Shown: in pieces, positions 40,342-51,660 of the stretch
Position numbering within the stretch: the stretch's first letter is position 1
Layout of the letters: the number at the start of each line of letters is the position of its first letter
Origin: Anadara kagoshimensis
Lineage: Eukaryota > Mollusca > Bivalvia > Arcoida > Arcidae
Assembly (NCBI GenBank): GCA_021292105.1
Contig: CM037868.1
Coordinates: 29,171,403-29,235,402, forward strand
Direction: 5' to 3'
DNA length: 64,000 nucleotides
Notes under the pieces: generated by a model
The model's database searches: none
Seen by the model: the letters and a program-made list of their open reading frames with translations, nothing else
Told to the model about the DNA's origin: nothing
Translations under genes and position numbers: made by a program

Positions 40342-43300
40342 CATACATTAGTGTGTGTTACTGAGAGGCCTGTACTACTCAGGCATTTTCTTTCATAGTT
40401 ACAGAGTTATGTACCCTTAACACAACTACTTTCACTTGCTATTGTTAAAGCTAACCAACGATTTAATTTTTTCATACCCTGTATTTAAATTATATCATAC
40501 CCTGTATTAACAGAGTTATGTCCCTTTAGCAGATTAGCACCTAATGGTAAAAGTGGAGTGACATACTGGAGTTTAACGCCCCAGCAATACATTTGGCAAG
40601 CAAATTTACAACATTTTTCACACTAGAATCTGTGCCAAGTCTCATACTTAAGACTACTCTGCCACCAAGGTACCCTGTAATGCAGGAAGGCATTGTATTC
40701 AGTAATTGAAGTAGTTATGTCCCTTGATCAGGCCATATGTGACATTTTTGTCCTAAAAACTTCAAGCCCACAGGCTCATGATGAATTGTTTTAGGCCTGT
40801 AGAAATAAGTTAATGTTGTTTATTTTTTTTTTCTCTGATGAAGGCAGCTGTAATACATTGTCCTACTGAATCTTACTGAATGGTTCACATGATTTATTCA
40901 GACATCAAACCAGCTCAGGGGCTCAAAATTATGCAATGGAAGGTCCAGGTCCCTGGGGGGGGGGGGGGGGGAGGGGTTGATCGATGCATAATTAATAATA
41001 AGACGGATGGTGTTTTTGAAAAAGAAAAAAATGTACCAAACCATGTATTGCTCAGTAAAAAATGACAGAAAATAATAATTCTATAAATATATGAAAATGA
41101 ATTTAATAAAGTTTTATCAATTGTACCTTCAGGATTGATCGTTGTTTGTCATTTTGGATAAAGAGAATGTAGAGTTTTTGCAAACCCGACCGCTGCTTTA
41201 GGAAGTTCATTCTAGCATTTGTATGTAACTGGATAATAATAATCTGCTGATTATCATTCAAATATTCCCGTTTCATGTTAATTTTACTTCTAAATCGGTA
41301 AAGTGTTAAAATTCCACAATTGTAGTTTGCACATGGCACTACGATTTATCTTCCTTTCACGCAAGTGAAATGTAATCAAGAATGCCGCAACACCAAAATA
41401 CTTTATTATACCCTTTAAAATAAATTCAAATTACCATAGATTTCATAAAGAATTGGTTAAATCCACCTGCCATTGCGGTTATTTCATAAAAAGTTATGAT
41501 TTTAAATCGTAGGACCCAAACTTCCCAGACTACTTTTTATTGTATTTACTAGATCAGTTCGCCAGATTGCACAAATTATTGGATGCATCCCGTCGCAATA
41601 TGTTACTAGATTCCGAAATATATTCCGAAAATTTATTCCAAATGTGCATATGTAACCAAATGCATTACCTGTCTCAGAATACATATCTCACGATAAAACA
41701 GATATATTTCTTTCAAGCTCATTTACCAGGCACACTATTTCCATGTGTACTCATTTCATAGTAAAGAAGCCCAATCTTGGCAGAAAGCGATAGCAATATA
41801 CGCTTTCACTGTCGTGAACGCCGTACAAAAATGACATTGGACTTTCTCAGTTTAAATATCAAGGGACCCTATATAAAATAAAAAAGGTGAGGATACAGTA
41901 CAGCATGGTACAGAAGTAACAAGTAAATTCAGTGAATTATGATCCCCCTCCACTTAATGCATTAAATACTTCAAAATAAAATGACAAACCATTAGATTCA
42001 TTGAATTGCTTCAATATTTTAAATTTTTCCATCTTTTTTTCTCCTGACATCCTGTTGTCGGTGTGATGTGTATGTAATATACATGATATTTACAATATAT
42101 CCTGTTGTCACGGATGAGAGGGTATATTTAACGTGTCTACTTTTTTTTATAATTTTACCTGATTTTGTCTTTAGGCTAGTCTGTACAAACTCAAAGAATT
42201 CATGTTTTGCTTGTTTTTAACACAAACATTTTATTTTTATATAAAAAATCTGGGAACTCATGAACAAAATGTTTATTTTTAGTTGTCATTTTTTTTATTT
42301 ATGAAATTCAAACAAATAGTTTATTCCTAATATATTAATAAATAAGCTTTAGTGGAGTCATACTACCCAAGGTAATTCAACAGCTGACAAGTTTAAACTG
42401 GACTGACCTTTAACCTTTGTACAAATTCAATAAGTGTTTCCCAATGATAAAGCACCATGGCTAAACTCGGACTGGCAGCATACTACTTCCAGTATAAAGT
42501 TAATGTGTTAAAAGGACTACTGGTATATGCATATTGTCATGGATTGTTTCATTGTAAAGTGACAAAAAAAAAACCCCACAAAAATCTACATAATATTAAC
42601 GAAGTGTGACATCTGATTTAAGATCATACAAAATACGCTAGTTATTATAAGTGTAGTGAGGCTGAGCTAGTGGTGGTGTTGTAGTGCTGCACATAGTAGA
42701 TATAACTGAGGGATTTACTGTCAGACATTCTTGTCCGTATCTTTTAACCTTGTTGAAAAACACTTGCTTATATATTTTCACCAAGGAGGGCCAGGTTGGA
42801 TCCTGAGTAATGTTATTGATTCTGCTAGTTGACATGTGTACCAGGTTTTATATAAATTATGCAACCAATTCATCTCTTTAAAAAATCCGAGAGAAAAGAT
42901 CTTTGTCAATAATGTCATGTTGGAAAGTTAGTATTTCACTATTTAACCATTTATCACACACACACACACACATATATACATGTATACATGAATGAAAGAC
43001 TCAATCTTTACCAAATGATTACCGTTAAACTGTCACCTATAGATAACATCTCTTTGAAATTAAAATGAAATTTATTTCACTAGCACAGATGTCAGTACCA
43101 GAAAGTCATTTTCAGAATGGCAAAATCAGTATCATAATAAGTAAATTCAGTGGATTGGGATCCCCCTGCCAGCAGGTTGTTTTCTTCCGATTTGCACTTA
43201 TGTTCAAAGGGCAATTACTCCTACTTAAATCAGCAAACCAACCCAGGTTAATGATTATATGCCTATCTCCTGTCAATTTTGATGCATTGAACGACCTATT

Positions 43301-44335
43301 TTCCAACTAAATTTCAAGAAATCGCTTGAAAACATATATTGAAATTTTGATATGTTGTACATGAGCACAAACCATTCAACATACCAAAATTTCAGGTAGG
43401 TATTTGACTTACTTACTGGTAAGAAGTTCTGAAGCGCCACCTGGTAGTCATTTTCACAACATATATGATCAAAATATAACCACCGTAATCAACAAATAAG
43501 CTTTAATAATTTTTAGTCATGCACAGAAACCAAGAGTGTCTTGCATTTAAATTTACTATTATGTCATGATGGTTATTTGGACCGATGGATTTTACTTCCA
43601 GCCATGTGATAACTTTCTACAGCACCATCTATCAAGCGAGAACATTAAAATTCCAGAGAACTAAAAGTAACATGAATATTATAAAAAAAAACTAAGTCTA
43701 ATACAACCCTGATTTTCACATATATTGCACATGAATATATGTTTGGTTTTCGGAAACAAAAAATAGGTCGTCAAGCTACTTTTTTCATAAAATTGCATCA
43801 AAATCCTGAAACAAGAAAAGGCCTCATTCCTTACATAAGAAGTTACCATTATATCCAGGTATACTATTATAAACTCAATGTTGTCCGTTTGGTATTAACA
43901 AATAAATAAAAACACTGATTGTGAGCTATTTAGTTGTGCAAAACAAAACCAATTTTAAATATCATATGGTCTGTAGCCAACACAGATGCATTAAAGTGGA
44001 AAGGGAATTTGTATACATTGATGAAGCGTTCTTGATTTTAGGCCGCCGAAATGAAACGCAAATACAAGAGCATAGTCAAACTGCTAAAATTTAACACTGA
44101 GAGATAAATTATTATACAGTATGTTTATTGAAGAATCGTCAGTTTGCGTCATACCATCTGTATTTAAAATCACAAAAAAAACTGACATAAAGCAGCATTA
44201 AAAACACGGTGCTTCAAATTTTAAGCAATGTACTCAAATCTTTCAATCATTTAGAATTGTACCCTCAACACTAGATTCACAGTATTTCCGGTTAAATATA
44301 CATTTTGTTCTTGAAAAAAAAAGTACACACAACAT
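40342..44335. other. Intergenic AT-rich region
   Basis: It contains a poly-G run at about 40957-40970, (CA)n at about 42957-42970, and a direct repeat of the block flanking the 48-bp array (40505-40785) interrupted by a dispersed-repeat piece ('ggagtttaacgccccagcaa'). Open frames such as 41103-41339 (minus) lack recognisable homology. No gene is supported. Confidence 0.5.
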
Positions 44336-44339
44336 ACAA

Positions 44340-44472
44340 TTATGGACTTTTTAGTGGTTGTATATGGTGTGATATTCACCGGAAAAATAAATATTGATCG
44401 AGGCGACAGCCGAGGTCAATATTTATTTTTCCGGTGAATATCACACCATATACAACCACTTAAAGTCCATAA
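44340..44472. repeat. Near-perfect 58-bp palindrome (hairpin)
   Basis: Arms 44340-44399 and 44415-44472 are almost exact inverse copies ('ggttgtatatggtgtgatat' and 'cggaaaaataaatattga'), with a loop of about 15 nt (gaggcgacagccgag) and one two-base length difference. Confidence 0.97.
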
Positions 44473-44900
44473 CTGTTTTATTATATAATTTAGCCACTGT
44501 GGCACTTCGGTTGACAAACCTGTGACCAGGCAATCTAACTATTTTACCGATGTTAGATTTCCCTGCCCACTCTGGTTGATCACACTAAAATTATCCCGCA
44601 TTAGTTAGATCAATCTGACTTTTTAAGTCTGATTCTATGAAAAAATAAGTGGCATTCCGGATGAGACACAATTACACACTACATTGTAAATTGATAATGC
44701 CATAACGTCAACGTTCTATGAAAAAAATAACAAGACACAATCACTTGCGTACACTTAATTGATGACGTTCTAATCATTTTACGGAGAACGTCAACAAAAA
44801 TCGATGACGTACCACCGAATTTGATATTCACCGGAAAATCTGTAGTATATGATGTGAGATCCAATGGTCACGTGTTACAGTTTTAGCCAATCATAAAGAT
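44473..44900. mobile_element. Fold-back repeat element, copy 2
   Basis: It shares 'gatttccctg', 'gaatgagacac'-type, 'aacgtcaacaaaa' and 'gatgacgt' blocks with 28190-28440. Near its right end 'tttgatattcaccggaaaat' (44819) repeats the arm of the adjoining palindrome. Confidence 0.65.
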
Positions 44901-45404
44901 GGAATTTATTAATTATATAATAATTGATATTGTAATTTATAATCTCTTGTGAAAGCAGCATATTATTCTAAATGATACACATAACAGTGATCCCCCATAA
45001 TTCTGTAGACGCAGAGACCACATATGTGTGACTTTATAGATAAAACAGATGTCAACTCAGACATTTTGACAGTACGCACAAAACGATGACATCACCATGG
45101 TATAGATCTACCTTGAGTCTATGTTACCATTTTAATTTTTTCAATCAAAGGCCATAGCTCTCTGAATTGTCCATCTCCGATTAATGTTGATACTTTGCAT
45201 CAAGTTTTGTGAAATAACGCTTCATAGTTTTGGAAAATTACCCAAGACAAGAAATTTGTCTGGACATTACATTCTGAAGGATTTTTTTAAATTTCCAAAT
45301 CTAATGCAAAAATCAGGTTTGTATGGCAATTTTTATAAATGGTATTTTCCAACTGATAACTGCATTGTCATGTAACAACGTCTTTAAGGAAATGTCATGC
45401 CCAC

Positions 45405-45600
45405 GTGATGTGTGTGTGTGTGTGTGCGTGTGTGGTTTTCAAAAAAAATTCCTCTAACACACCATAACAATATTTTTGCATTCACGTTCTGTTAAATATG
45501 ACTCACTAAGTTCTTAATAATGGATCATTTGGAAATATCAAGGGTCTATAATGGCCCCTTGTAGAATGAACACTGAATGTGGGATTCTAAATCCACAAAC
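45405..45600. mobile_element. (GT)n run and partial MITE end
   Basis: (GT)n lies at about 45411-45433. It is followed by 'ataacaatatttttgcattc' and 'cccttgtagaatgaacactg' segments of the MITE family at 37548 and 53867, a diverged copy. Confidence 0.55.
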
Positions 45601-46229
45601 AACAGGTGTTGTTTTTACTTTCATTTCATATCGAGATTTTTACCTGGTAGAAATGATACGTCTTCAATGTCCATCATATCGTCTGCCATGGCGATTATGT
45701 AGTATTATTTCACGTCATCAGATCCTGGTTTCTTTATAAAATGTCACTTCATTTGCTGCATGACAAATGTTGTTACTATTACATAACTTATAATGATAAT
45801 CACAGAGACTTTGTTTACAGGTGCCTACATTCGTATACCCTCTAGATTTTACATAGTCTCAACATGGATTTATAATTTCTAAATCCATCTACGGAACGGA
45901 ATCCATAAAACCGTAAACCTGGTATTGACTTGAATTTCTGAAACGCTCATTTTCTTAACAAATGATCCAATCAGGAAGTGTCAGACAGTGTCGAGCATAA
46001 TATCAGTTGGGGGGGGGGGGGTTAAAATAGGAACTAGCAGGAAGAAATTTCGCATTTTTAATTTTTCAAGTTATTGTGAGGCGGCTGAATAGAATTGGAA
46101 ATAAATTTTACAAATCAGTGAGGAAAAGATCAACCACGGTTTCGTGCATGGGAGCTTTAGATTTTTTTGGTAACAAAATTGAGGTTTTAGGATAATTTGA
46201 CAATTTTTGACGGAGGTCTTCCACAATTC

Positions 46230-46290
46230 TAAAAATGCGTTACCCAGGCGTGATGCGGCTTCGTATTCTAATGGCACCATTGATCCACGT
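46230..46290. repeat. Third copy of the 46.4-47.4-kb element end
   Basis: 'aaaaatgcgttacccaggcg' followed by 'cgtattctaatggcacca' matches the inner ends of the long inverted repeat beside it. Confidence 0.7.
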
Positions 46291-46382
46291 ATAGATTATA
46301 AATGCTTAGTACCTGGTTACACCTTGTATTTATATTGAATATAAAGTACACACCTGTGTGAAAGCAAAAACATTTCAGTTAA

Positions 46383-47397
46383 GGGTCATCTAAGTAGGAA
46401 AATTCAAGTGAAAACCATTTGGTTGAAAAGCGTGAAAGAGGGGTATAATTATGAAATTACCTACACACGCGTGAAGATTTATAAATAAAAATACAGTAAG
46501 AATTGATAATTTAAGACATTTTAAAATATTTGTTGCATATTTTTATAAAAATAGTGCAAAAATACACGTGTTTGGGAAAATAGTTTACACCTTGTACAAC
46601 TTATTAATTTTAAAAAATGAAAAAGATATTAAGATAGTCAACATCATAGAGCAGTGCAAAGGTTTGTTAAAGAAATATGAGTTTTTTAAAAAAAAAAAAC
46701 TCGACAATTTACGGTTGATGTTATCTACGATTTATTTTTCTCTTAAAATGCGTGTACCAGGCGTGATATTTATATTCTAAGGCCACTAATAATCTAAAAT
46801 ACAATAAGTCATTAAAAGTGCACGGTCACACAAGACTGTTCTATTTGAATTGAGGTGAATATTTTTTGGTTAATATTTTTTGGTTTCAACAATGTTGAAC
46901 TATGTAAAGCCGAATATGCCTCAACAATAATCAAGTAATATACAAACGTAGCTTTTATAATCTTCCCTTGGATCATTGGTAGCCTTAGAATATGAACTAT
47001 CACGCCTGGTACACGCATTTTTAAAAGGAAGACAAATCATAGAAAACCCCAACCGTAATTTATCGAGTTTTCAAAAACCTTGTATTTCTTTAACAAACTC
47101 TGTCCCCTTTGCACTGCTCTATGACGTTGACTATATTAATATCTTTTCATTTTTTAAAATTAATTCGTTATACAAGGTGTAAACTATTTTCCCCAACACG
47201 TGTATTTTTGTACAATTTCCTTTAAAAAATGCAACACATATTTTAAAAACTCTTAAATTATCAATTTCTACTTTATTTTTATTTATAAATCTTCACACTT
47301 GTGTAGGAAATTTCATAATTATACCCCTCTTTCACGCTTTTCAACCAAATGGTTTTCACTTGAAATTTCCTACTGAAATGATCCTTAACAAAGGATC
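46383..47397. mobile_element. About 1-kb element with long (about 400-bp) inverted arms
   Basis: Arm 46383-46787 is matched, inverted, by 46977-47397. Landmarks are 'ttcaagtgaaaaccatttgg', 'gaaagaggggtataattatg', 'cacgtgtttgggaaaatagt' and 'atgcgtgtaccaggcgtgat' on one side, with their inverse on the other. The spacer is about 190 bp. Arms differ by scattered substitutions and small indels. This is a fold-back or palindromic transposon. Open frames at 46071-46280 and 46976-47182 arise from arm copies. Confidence 0.9.
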
Positions 47398-47399
47398 AC

Positions 47400-48485
47400 A
47401 TCTGCGTCTCGTGCAAAAACCTAGTTCCGCATGTGTCAGTGTACACCGGACGTTACTATCTGTGATGCAATGAACCAATAATCTGGCATATAGGTCGTTC
47501 ATGATCTGAAGGCAAAGTTTACATATATTATATTATATATATATGCTACTTACACCTATATGCGTTATTTAAAACCGTCTGTTCATAAACACTTTGCGTC
47601 AGGTCGTGGACGGACTATTCATGCATATGCTGTTTTCAAAAAAGGCCAAATAGGTCAATAATGTTATAAACGTTTATTTTTATTTTTATCTATTGGACAA
47701 AATGACAAACTCATTTGTTAACGAGGTAGTGATGCAGTAGAAATAGGAACAGAAAAAGGCCAGTACCCACCCAGCATGGTGGGTCAGGAATCACCCAGCA
47801 TAGCTTGAGATTTTGTATAAGCAAAATAAACATACAAAACTAAAGGTTAATTGAGTGTCTTCTATGGTTTAAGAATTTCTGTAATAGACTCCGTAATATC
47901 AAGATGTTTTGTATCAAATCAAAAGTCAAAATTTTAAGTTAGAATAGTAGACTTATATAATATAAATATATCAATGTACTCTCTCTTTATTCATTACATT
48001 TTATAAATATTTATTTTATATGTTTACAAAAACCCTAACTACCTAAGGTAGTTATACGTTACTTGCAATTGGTTACAACTTTTTATTCTTTTTTAACTGT
48101 TTTAACGCTATTATGATTTGTGAGTATTGATGAACTTTTGTAAGTTCTTTTTGGACATGTCATAATTAATTCACTTCAAATAATGTTTGCTTTTTTCATA
48201 AACAGTTGGCTGTTAAGGTGCTTTTCGCATGTTGTATGTTACTATGGTAATATGCAGTTTCTTGTCAATAGGAAGATAAATGAGTTATCTCAAATCATTT
48301 CCTTTCCTGATTAGTATAAACATCCAGTGTACGTTGTTGGTATGATAGATAATATGGACTGTGAAAAGAGTTTCAAAATAACCCTATATTCTTAAACATG
48401 TGAAACTTTTTTTACTGAAATATGTGTAAAAAATGTCTTAAAATTATCTAGTCAGAAAGAAGTTGAATATAAGCATGCATTATTA
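47400..48485. other. Intergenic AT-rich sequence
   Basis: A duplicated 'cacccagcat' pair at 47769/47794 and a short (TA)n at 47525-47545. No gene is seen. Confidence 0.5.
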
Positions 48486-48866
48486 TGAAAGCCTATTAGG
48501 ATTATAACCCTTTTAATTCGCGTTATAACGCCTTTATTTCGCGTTATTACGCCTTACATTTCCCGTTATAACGCCTTTATTTCGTGTTATTACGCTTTTA
48601 TTTCGTGTTATTACGCCTTACATTTCCCGTTATAACGCCTTAACTTCGCGTTATTACGCCTTACATTTCCCGTTATAACGCCTTTATTTCGTGTTATTAC
48701 GCCTTTATTTCGTGTTATTACGCCTTACATTTCCCGTTATAACGCCTTTATTTCGTGTTATTACGCCTTTATTTCGTGTTATTACGCCTTACATTTCCCG
48801 TTATAACGCCTTTTTTCGCGTTATTACGCCTTTTAATTTTTTTCATTCATGAGCCTTATAGGCTTT
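48486..48866. mobile_element. 'TTATAACGCC' array flanked by 14-bp inverted repeats
   Basis: About 12 alternating words ('cgttataacgccttta', 'cgtgttattacgccttacat') occupy 48515-48835. 'gaaagcctattagg' at 48487 is the inverse of 'ccttataggctttc' at 48854 with one mismatch, suggesting a short-TIR element with a tandem interior. Confidence 0.7.
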
Positions 48867-49164
48867 CGTACATTATAGTACAGTGTGAAATGATGTTATA
48901 AGTATATATGTGTGGACGATAAGGGGTGATCATGAGTCTATACTTCGTTCAGTTATTTATGAAGGTACTAAATACTGGTACATGAATTTTTAGAATATAA
49001 AAAGTTTGAATTAATTAAATGTGATTATAAATGTAACTATGTATGGGTTATAATATTCATTTCATCAGTAAATGTAAACGTTTGAATGTACAGTAGTAAT
49101 CAATGTAGGTTAAGCCCATGGGAATCTGTATTTAAATACATGAGGTGTTCCGGTTATTTTTTTC

Positions 49165-49320
49165 CTAAGTTTTTCCTAACTTAGGACAGGCATAAGACAC
49201 GATCGTGAAAAGAGTTTTAACTTACGCATTTCCTAACTCTTTCCTAAGTTCATACTTAGGAATGAACTTAGAAACTAACTTAAAAACGTAAGTGAAATGC
49301 GTCCCTTGTGTCCTAAAACA
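49165..49320. mobile_element. Small fold-back MITE ('cttaggaca ... tgtcctaa')
   Basis: Mirrored 'ttaacttacgcatttcct' and 'aacgtaagtgaaatgcgtcc' segments plus outer 'cctaacttaggaca'/'tgtcctaa' ends give a hairpin of about 155 bp. A core palindrome lies at 'cctaagttcatacttagg'. Confidence 0.75.
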
Positions 49321-49439
49321 TGTGTTACACTTTTAAATATTTATAATTTTGTCAAATCAAAAACAATTACAAATGTATCTTGCCAACATCTGGTATATTA
49401 GTATAATTTTTAAACAAAATTCCGGGAAAATCTGTTAAA

Positions 49440-50192
49440 CATAACGACGTCATCACATTTTCAAGATGAAACCTCCAAGTGAACAGCTGGAAGAAACTGT
49501 CAAACTTTACCATGAGTGTAAATCTGCTGCTTTAGTCATGTCCATCAGAACCATGAGAAAACGACATCCAGGAATGAAAGTGCTCAACAGATTACTAATT
49601 AACAGAGTGAGGAAGTTTGAACGTAAAGTTAATGTAATCTACATTTCTGCCAGCCCTTAGACGGGAAGTTGTAAATTTGGATATCAACAAGACGGTGCTA
49701 CGCCACACACTGCACAGCTACAGGTTGTGTTCTTCAGTGGATTGACAAAACGTTTGGTGATCAATACATTTCTTATCGTACCGCAAATGTTTGCCCCCCT
49801 CCCCGATCTGAACTCCCTTGAATTCTTTTTGTGCGTGTGGGATTACCTAAAAGACAAAGTGTACTATCATTCCCCACAAACAACAGAGGACCTAATAACA
49901 GCAATTACGAGGGAAATTTGATCGATCTCTGTTGATACATGTAAAGCTGCGATAAAAAACTTTAGAAATTGTGTTCAAACAATGTTGAAGGCAAAAGGAC
50001 GTCATTTGGAACATATATTTTAAAATGACATATTTTTCAAAGAAGGCTTTTGGTGATTAATAAGAAAACTGAAAATATATTCTTAACACAAAATTTAAAA
50101 CCTTTTTGTTATATTTTGTAAATTTTATAAATATAACTTAAGGTATTAAATTTTTACAACAGTTTAAAATTGTTTTGGGACACCCTGTATGG
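49440..50192 (+). mobile_element. Mariner-like (Tc1/mariner) DNA transposon, decayed
   Basis: An N-terminal piece starts at 49466 (MKPPSEQLEETVKLYHECKS). It is followed from about 49680 by the C-terminal catalytic part, including QQDGATPHTA and DLNSLEFFL...YLKDKVY, the second and third acidic residues of a mariner DDD/E site. The region with the first catalytic Asp is absent between them, and stops interrupt the end. The 3' terminus 'tttgggacaccctgtat' (about 50175-50191) is a typical mariner TIR. The 5' TIR is not clear; 'gaggtgttccggtta' at 49141 is a weak candidate. Confidence 0.85.
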
Positions 50193-50424
50193 TATCTACT
50201 CGGCAGTACCCTATACTCGTTTCCTGATCACTGATTTAAAAACTCCTAACATTGTGAGGGCATAAGCGACAAGGTTAAAATGTACCCTATGATGTCCTTG
50301 TAGGATCAAAACTTTTTCCTCCTTATTTTAAAAGCAGCATCCATTTAACAACAGTAAGACAGAGAATCTGCACACAACCATTTTGTACTGAGGTGATAGC
50401 ATTATCAAGAATTAACTTGCAATC

Positions 50425-50780
50425 AAATACGAACGTGAAGTACTAACGAAAAAACACGAACGTCAAGTGCTCACAACAAAACACGAAAGTCAAGTACTAG
50501 CTACAAAACATGGAAGTCAAGTGCTCACAACAAAATACGAAAGTCAAGAACTAACGACAAAACACGAAAGTCAAGTACTAACGACGGAACACGAAAGTGA
50601 AGCACTAACAACAAAATACGAAAGTCAAGTGCTTAAAACAAAACACGACAGTCAAGTACTAACGACAAAACACGAAAGTGCAGTGTTCCTAACAAAACAC
50701 GAAAGGCAATGTTCACGACAAAACACAAAAGTCAAGTGCTAACGGCAAAACACGAAAGTCAATCATGGAATTGAAGTTCT
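50425..50780. repeat. 27-28-bp minisatellite 'aaagtcaagtgctcacaaca' (locus A)
   Basis: About 12 units of 'aaaacacgaaagtcaagtgct' plus 'aacgac' type, more diverged than locus B (60860-62000). Part of a composite repeat that is also found there. Confidence 0.92.
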
Positions 50781-50849
50781 CACTAAACTATATCACGAAA
50801 ATCAGATGTTTGAGGTAGAAAAACACGAAACTATTTTTTTTCTGTCTGT

Positions 50850-51130
50850 AATACAGAAATGGCAAAACTTATGGTCAAGGGGGAGATAACTCAATATAGA
50901 AATTGTAAAATTTATGGTCAAGGGGGAGATAACTCAATATAGAAATTGTAAAATATATATGGTCAAAGGGGAGATAGCTCAATATAGAACTTGCAAAATT
51001 TATGGTCAAAGGGGAGATAACTCAAGGATATTTTTAGGAGTGTAAACAATTCAAACACGAAACAAAAGAAGACAAACGCTGCCTGTGAACTCCGATTATT
51101 TGATGTATGGTTACAAAACTAGGTCTAGAT
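50850..51130. repeat. About 43-bp repeat 'atggtcaagggggagataac' and shared tail (locus A)
   Basis: Four units of 'aaatttatggtcaaggggga' and 'gataactcaatatagaaattg' are followed by 'caaaagaagacaaac' and 'atggttacaaaactaggt'. The same order occurs in locus B at 62050-62504. Confidence 0.92.
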
Positions 51131-51339
51131 GTTTATATATTTCTTTATTTCCTCCTCATTGGAGATTAGAGAGAAAGGATAGAAAGAGAAAGAGTTAACA
51201 ATAAAAGATAAAAATGACTATATGACTACATGTATATACAAAACTAGAAATAAATATTGGTACTTCGGGGTATCATGTTGAGTACGCTGGATTCAAGTCC
51301 ACATCACTGAATAACTTCAGCAAAAATTTATTATTTAAT

Positions 51340-51660
51340 TCATGAAAAACACAATATCAATGCCCGGTACATTATTAATAGCCTGTCTGTCATGCCACCC
51401 AAGATTGTTCTTTCTTTTTCAAGGTTGTTTAATATGTCCATATAAACAGATAAGTTAATATCAATCAAGTCAATTATATTAGTCCAATACACGTCTCTTG
51501 CGTTACCGAGATCAACATCCGAACAGTCACAGATTATATAGTTCACAATTTTTGTGTTGACAGACCCACAAAGATTACAAGTTTTGTTAGGCAACGGAAT
51601 AACACATAGTAGTTGGACAACATTTGACAGTAGGATAGCCAACCCGGCCAGCGCATTGAT
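51340..51660 (-). mobile_element. LINE (non-LTR retrotransposon) 3' coding end
   Basis: The frame shows a cysteine-rich LCGSV...ICDCSD segment of the 'CxLCG...H..xxC' type that closes many molluscan non-LTR reverse-transcriptase ORFs, then NARDVYWTNIIDLIDI. Only the C-terminal tip remains. Confidence 0.65.

Noticed and set aside
39562-40351. Frames on both strands encoding 16-residue repeats (LLIQPTKHKIYYKQLV)
   Set aside because: The frame is open only because the unit is 48 bp. There is no recognised protein or splice support.
41103-41339. 78-codon minus-strand frame ending at an AAG|gtacaa donor-like site
   Set aside because: I considered it as an upstream exon of the aminopeptidase. Its phase does not fit the 38396 exon, and no homology is recognised.
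46976-47182. Short frame MVALEYELSRLVHAF and its minus-strand relative at 46071-46280
   Set aside because: Both are translations of arm copies of the palindromic element, with no conserved protein signal.
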